NCBI RefSeq assembly: GCF_014127285.1
Contig: NZ_CP059901.1
Location: forward strand, 806,001 to 870,000
DNA: 64,000 nt
Source of the DNA: Mumia sp. ZJ1417
Lineage (GTDB): Bacteria; Actinomycetota; Actinomycetes; Propionibacteriales; Nocardioidaceae
Reading direction: 5' to 3'
Shown piece by piece: positions 60,208 to 64,000 of this stretch. Within the stretch, counting starts at the first letter, position 1. Every line of letters begins with the position of its first letter. Under the pieces are notes generated by a model that was not told the origin of the DNA, searched no databases, and saw nothing but the letters and a program-made list of their open reading frames with translations. The translations under genes were made by a program, and so were the position numbers.

Positions 60208-62007
60208 TCAACGCCAGCGCCCGAGCACACGGAGGCCGCGAGCGCGCGCGGTAGCGATGGCGATCCCGGCCGGCAGCGGCGTCGCGATGCGGCGAGCCTT
60301 GCGCGCGACGAAACGCGTCGCCGTTCCCGAGCGCGTGGCGACCTTCTTGCGGCGTACGAGCAGGTGGCGCCGTTCTTGTGCGGTTGCCCGACGGAACTGC
60401 GCCACCGTACGGAAGGTGGCCGGGTCCCGTGAACCACGCGACCACACGACGAGCCATGCCGGGCGCTTACCAGGGCGGCGGTAGACGTTGCCCTTGGCGG
60501 TGACGCCCATCTGCCGGGCGGTTCGCCTGCCGGTGTAGTCCTCGACGCAGAGCACGCAGTTCCCGCGCCGGGGATTGACCGCGAGGATGTTGTTGCGGAT
60601 CGTCACCCGACTGATGCGCCACGTCATCCGCCGGTCGGGGAACGCGCGCCGCGGGTCGCGGCCCGCCGTCGTCCGCGAGCTGGGCCGGCGCGCGTCCTGG
60701 ACGACGTTGACCGCTCGGCCGTTGCCGACGATGGTGTTGTTCCAGATCGAGACGCTCCCGGTGTTGTTGACCTTCACGCCGTGCCCGCGGTTGTTCTTCA
60801 CGTGGTTGCCGGCGATGAGGACGTTCGCTGAGATCTCCGCCGACAAGCCGTGGCGGACGTTGCGCACGAATCGGCTGTCGAGCACCTTCGCGCCCTCGAC
60901 CGACTCGTCCAGCCACAGACCCGTCCCTCGGTTGCCGCGGAAGACGCTCCGGCGGACGACGATGTTGCGGGCACGTCCGATCTTCATCCCCCCGGCGACA
61001 GGCGCGGTGTTGAAGTGCTCGGTGTTGTTGCTTTTGCTGGTCATGCGGGAGATGTGCAGGCCGTCGGCGTACGTCGCGCTCGCTCCGATCATGCCGTTCG
61101 CCCGCGTACGGACCCGGTCGAGCACGACGTTGCGTGCGGCCACATGCAGGCCGGTCGTCGCGTTCTGGTCGATCGACACGTCCGTGAGCCGGGTGCGTGC
61201 GCCGGTGATCGTGACGGCGCCCATGTGGGGGACCGACGGCGCGTACCGGCGGACGTCGATGCCGCTCACGACCGTGCCGGGAGCCCTGAGACTGAGTGCC
61301 TTGGCGAGCGCGCTCGCCCGGACCTCGCGTCCGCCGGGCGGACTGCCGAGGTAGAGGAGCCCACGCGTGTAGTCGACGAAGAACGTGCCGGCACGAAGGC
61401 TCGCGACCGAGCCCACCTGGCGGAGGCGCCTCCCGCCGACCCAGACCTGGTCCGGGTGCGCGGCCATCGGAAAGCGGCGGTTGACGAACTGCCAGCCTTC
61501 TGCACGGTTGTCCGGGACGCCCCACGAGTACGTCGGGCTCGCGTCGAAGCGGGTCGTCCAGCGTGCGACCGCGTGCCTCCCGGACCGGCTCCAACCTGTC
61601 ACGCGCCGACTCCCGTCGAGCACCACGGCCTCGCCGGCGTGCGCACGGATGGTCAGGCGCTTGGCGTCGGGGACCTTGACGGACTCGTGGTAGGTCCCGC
61701 GGCGGATCGCGATGGTGTCGCCGGAACCAGCGCGCGAGACGGCCGCACCGATCGTCCGCATCGGCGCTCCGATCGTCCCCGAGGCGCCGTCGTTCCCCCT
61801 CGTGGAGACGTAGTAGGTCCGGCCTGCTGCTGCCGCCAGCATCAGTTCGGGCTGTAAGGGGGGGCCGTCCGCACCTGCCGTCGCCCCGACGGCCTGCCGA
61901 TCCGCATTCGGAATCAGCGCGACCGTGACCGTCGATGCAGCCAGGACCGGCAGGATGTACCTCCAAAGCGTCCTCTGGACGCGTGATCCGAGTGCCGGTT
62001 CCGGCAT
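60208..62007 (-). CDS. secreted right-handed parallel beta-helix protein
   Basis: 599 residues. A signal/anchor segment lies near 14-32; AAGRTYYVSTRGNDGASGTI with GAPMRTIGAAVSRAGSGDTI starts the pectate-lyase-like fold, and repeats such as ISANVLIAGNHVKNNRGHGV and SVSIWNNTIVGNGRAVNV run to about 470. A basic region (about 480-599) ends it. Proteins of this form bind or cut polysaccharide. No catalytic Asp/Arg set can be assigned by eye. ATG 62007. Confidence 0.85.
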   Translation of the reverse strand: MPEPALGSRVQRTLWRYILPVLAASTVTVALIPNADRQAVGATAGADGPPLQPELMLAAAAGRTYYVSTRGNDGASGTIGAPMRTIGAAVSRAGSGDTIAIRRGTYHESVKVPDAKRLTIRAHAGEAVVLDGSRRVTGWSRSGRHAVARWTTRFDASPTYSWGVPDNRAEGWQFVNRRFPMAAHPDQVWVGGRRLRQVGSVASLRAGTFFVDYTRGLLYLGSPPGGREVRASALAKALSLRAPGTVVSGIDVRRYAPSVPHMGAVTITGARTRLTDVSIDQNATTGLHVAARNVVLDRVRTRANGMIGASATYADGLHISRMTSKSNNTEHFNTAPVAGGMKIGRARNIVVRRSVFRGNRGTGLWLDESVEGAKVLDSRFVRNVRHGLSAEISANVLIAGNHVKNNRGHGVKVNNTGSVSIWNNTIVGNGRAVNVVQDARRPSSRTTAGRDPRRAFPDRRMTWRISRVTIRNNILAVNPRRGNCVLCVEDYTGRRTARQMGVTAKGNVYRRPGKRPAWLVVWSRGSRDPATFRTVAQFRRATAQERRHLLVRRKKVATRSGTATRFVARKARRIATPLPAGIAIATARARGLRVLGRWR

Positions 62008-62146
62008 ACGTCAATCACCCCCTATGACGACAGATCCCAAGAATTCGGTCCTCTCCGTCATTCTTTGCCGCGACACTCGGATCGGCAATCGCAGGTGGGT
62101 TGGGTAGGGATCTGCCCGTTCGGGCCCGGTGCTCGTGGGCGAGGAC

Positions 62147-62152
62147 TATATT
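62147..62152 (+). promoter_or_regulatory. -10 element of the CelD-like gene
   Basis: TATATT, an AT-rich island 55 bp before GTG 62207; no clear -35. Confidence 0.35.
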
Positions 62153-62206
62153 TCAACCGGCGGCTGCCTCGGTTCTGGCCGCCATGTCAATGACTGTGGG
62201 GGATCG

Positions 62207-63352
62207 GTGTACGTCGTCGACTGTTCTGAGCGTTTCGACTGGTTGTCGGACGAGTACGAGTCCCTCTACGCGTCGGCGACGGCGACGCTCTTCCAGCACC
62301 CAAACTGGCTCAACGAGATCTACGCGACGCTCGCGGAGGGTATGGGCGCGGACCCGGCGGTCGTCACGATCAGGTCCGACGGACGGTTGGTCGCTGTGCT
62401 CCCGCTCGTGCGCCGCCGAGGACGCGTGCGCCGCCTGGAATTCGCTGACCTTGGCGTCAGCGACTACACGGTCCCTGTCATCGCCGCGGACGTGGAGGCC
62501 GCGCTGCTCGCGGACCCGTCGGTCCCCAAGGCGATCCGTCACGCGCTCGGGCCGGCGGATCTTCTGACAGTCCCGAAGGTGCCTGCATCGGCCACCCGTC
62601 TGACGGCCCTGCTCGGAGGACCAGACGTCGTTCGCCTTCAGTACGACGCCCACGTGATCGAGCTGGGCACGTCCTTCGAAGACTGGCGTTCCGCGCGTGA
62701 TTTGGACTTCACCCGGCATCTGGACAACAAGCGCAAGAGGATCGGTCGCAAGCAGCGGGTCCTCGCACTACGTGAGCTCAAGGATGTCGACGAGATCGAT
62801 GGTGCGTTTGCGTTGATGCGCGAGTTCAGGCGTTCCCGCTTTTCTGATCGGCGTGCGATCGACCTCGTGCAGGATCCGGAGTACTACGAGTTCTATCGTC
62901 GTGCAGCCCACGACGGGGCGACGAAGGGCGGCCCGGGCAGTACGACTGTTCTCACGATCAACGACGAGATCGTCGGTGTCTCCTTCGGGCTCAGCGACTC
63001 CTCGCGCGATCTCTTCGTCCTCATCGGGTACGACTTCGACCGCTACCGCAACTACTCGCTCGGGCTCGTGATGGTCGAGGAGCTGATCAAGGTCAGCATC
63101 GCCAACGGCAAGACCTACCACGACCTGACACTGGGGCACGAGGGCTACAAGCAGGACTTCGGCGCGGAGGCGACGCCGATGTTCGCCGTGCACATGACCA
63201 AGACGCCGGTCGGGTGGGCGGCGAAGACCGCAGCTGCTCAGAACACCGCTGCGCGACACTTCGCGAAGCGTGCCCTCGCCTATCGGGACGAGCACCTGCG
63301 GGGACGGGGGTTGTCCGAGGTCATGGCTTCCCTCCGCGGACGCCGCGGGTAG
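62207..63352 (+). CDS. CelD/BcsL-like acyltransferase (Acetyltransf_6, GNAT fold)
   Basis: 381 residues from GTG 62207 (GTGGGGGA upstream). LFQHPNWLNEIYATLAEGMG, LVAVLPLVRRRGRVRRLEF, TRHLDNKRKRIGRKQRVLAL and VLTINDEIVGVSFGL...LGLVMVEELIKVSIANG and YHDLTLGHEGYKQDFGAEAT are the signatures of the CelD group found in exopolysaccharide and cellulose clusters, thought to acylate sugar polymers or precursors. Codon use has more A/T than in the housekeeping genes. Confidence 0.85.
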   Translation: MYVVDCSERFDWLSDEYESLYASATATLFQHPNWLNEIYATLAEGMGADPAVVTIRSDGRLVAVLPLVRRRGRVRRLEFADLGVSDYTVPVIAADVEAALLADPSVPKAIRHALGPADLLTVPKVPASATRLTALLGGPDVVRLQYDAHVIELGTSFEDWRSARDLDFTRHLDNKRKRIGRKQRVLALRELKDVDEIDGAFALMREFRRSRFSDRRAIDLVQDPEYYEFYRRAAHDGATKGGPGSTTVLTINDEIVGVSFGLSDSSRDLFVLIGYDFDRYRNYSLGLVMVEELIKVSIANGKTYHDLTLGHEGYKQDFGAEATPMFAVHMTKTPVGWAAKTAAAQNTAARHFAKRALAYRDEHLRGRGLSEVMASLRGRRG

Positions 63353-63382
63353 CCCTGTCAAGTCGCCCCGAGTGACAGGGCG

Positions 63383-64000
63383 TTACGGCCCCGTGACGAC
63401 AGTCACGGTCGAGTCGGCATCGATGAGTCCCGCGGTGGTCTGCTTCACGACCGGCTTCCCTGTGAAGCCGATCGCTCGCATGTTCCGGACAATGTGCTTC
63501 CCACCTGACGCGTAGAGAATCGGCGTCGATTCAGCGACGCCGGATGCGTGCTCGACCACGCATCCGTCCAGGAGGACCGATCCATTCGTCGCATGGACGA
63601 AGCCCGCGTCGTTTCGTCCGGTGGCTGTCGGATCCGACATTGCATAGGCGAGCCAGGTGTCGCGGACTGTGACTCGAGTGTCGCCCGTCAGGCGGATCAG
63701 GGATCCCTTACAAGGTGCGCCCGCGTTCCGTCCTTCGATTGCGCAGTCGACGAAGCTGACGAAGTCACCAGTACCGGTGATGCTGAATGCCGAGTGGCCT
63801 TCCGCTGTCACGTAGAAGTTCTGAAGGTTGGTCTTTGAGAGGTACTCGAAGCTGGCAAGGAACGCGGTGTCGGGGAGCAGAGCAGTCGGCGAGTCCAGGA
63901 GACACATACTGAAGTTGAACCGACAGTCGGATCCGCCAAGTGCAAGTCCTCGGTTGCGGACGTTGTTGATGTTCCAATACCCGTCCCCTGAGCACGCAGT
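63383..64000 (-). CDS. beta-helix protein, C-terminal part (5' end outside window)
   Basis: 206 residues are visible and the frame is open at the right edge. Regular strands such as NINNVRNRGLALGG, DFVSFVDCAIEGRNAG, GSVLLDGCVVEHASG and KHIVRNMRAIGFTGKPVV suggest a right-handed parallel beta-helix like that at 60208-62007, with Cys-rich turns. The stop is at 63383-63385. Base composition is markedly lower in GC than the rest of the window. It converges on the CelD-like gene. Confidence 0.7.
   Translation of the reverse strand, partial: TACSGDGYWNINNVRNRGLALGGSDCRFNFSMCLLDSPTALLPDTAFLASFEYLSKTNLQNFYVTAEGHSAFSITGTGDFVSFVDCAIEGRNAGAPCKGSLIRLTGDTRVTVRDTWLAYAMSDPTATGRNDAGFVHATNGSVLLDGCVVEHASGVAESTPILYASGGKHIVRNMRAIGFTGKPVVKQTTAGLIDADSTVTVVTGP

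Overview
The window is very GC-rich, uses many GTG starts, and carries actinobacterial marker neighbourhoods: RpfB next to RsmA and IspE, a gephyrin-like Glp with its receptor GlpR/SepX, an ECF42/DGPF pair, and a eukaryotic-type protein O-mannosyltransferase beside RsmI. Gene content and repeat style fit a member of the Nocardioidaceae (Propionibacteriales); genus-level placement is not possible from reading alone. A striking feature is how often a TAnnnT -10 hexamer sits 6-7 nt before the start codon, which predicts many leaderless mRNAs.

Layout. 1-8.3 kb: the end of a protein-isoaspartate methyltransferase, tRNA-Arg(CCT), a TetR/membrane-exporter divergon, a flavin monooxygenase-GNAT pair, a shortened DinB-like gene, a HAD phosphatase, an aldo/keto reductase and an epimerase. 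7.8-20.6 kb: MscL, a CpaB-like SAF protein, an FmdB zinc ribbon, two CNNM/CorC transporters, a penicillin-acylase-type Ntn hydrolase, then the cell-division/molybdenum-cofactor block (5-formyl-THF cyclo-ligase, UDP-glucose pyrophosphorylase, glp/moeA, moaC, mog, rimJ, glpR/sepX) closed by tRNA-Ala(CGC) and a strong hairpin. 20.7-26.1 kb: a sigma factor coupled to a membrane DUF4349 protein, an aldo/keto reductase, a decayed AbiEi-like gene framed by two 70-bp nested palindromes, an ECF42 sigma factor with its DGPF partner, and a MazEF-type toxin-antitoxin pair.

26.1-39.6 kb is conserved housekeeping (pmt, rsmI, metG, tatD, rpfB, rsmA, ispE, ABC-F), interrupted between rsmI and metG by three overlapping genes: two PAPS-type sulfotransferase homologues flanking a third homologue that has lost the P-loop. 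39.6-46.4 kb is an accessory block: MMPL transporter and MarR regulator, an HTH/Clp-N pair under a doubly palindromic promoter, a TetR regulator beside a secreted polyester hydrolase (cutinase/PET-hydrolase type), and a fatty-acid desaturase. 46.5-50.7 kb returns to housekeeping (an oddly shaped tRNA-Gln, glmU, prs, L25, pth).

From 50.7 kb to the end the window enters a surface-polysaccharide and secreted-protein region: an initiating sugar-phosphate transferase, a membrane-anchored protein, two tandem secreted proteins of about 1,200 residues (propeller, LamG, PKD), two beta-helix proteins and a CelD-like acyltransferase. The last 2 kb is visibly less GC-rich, as expected for a variable capsule/exopolysaccharide locus.
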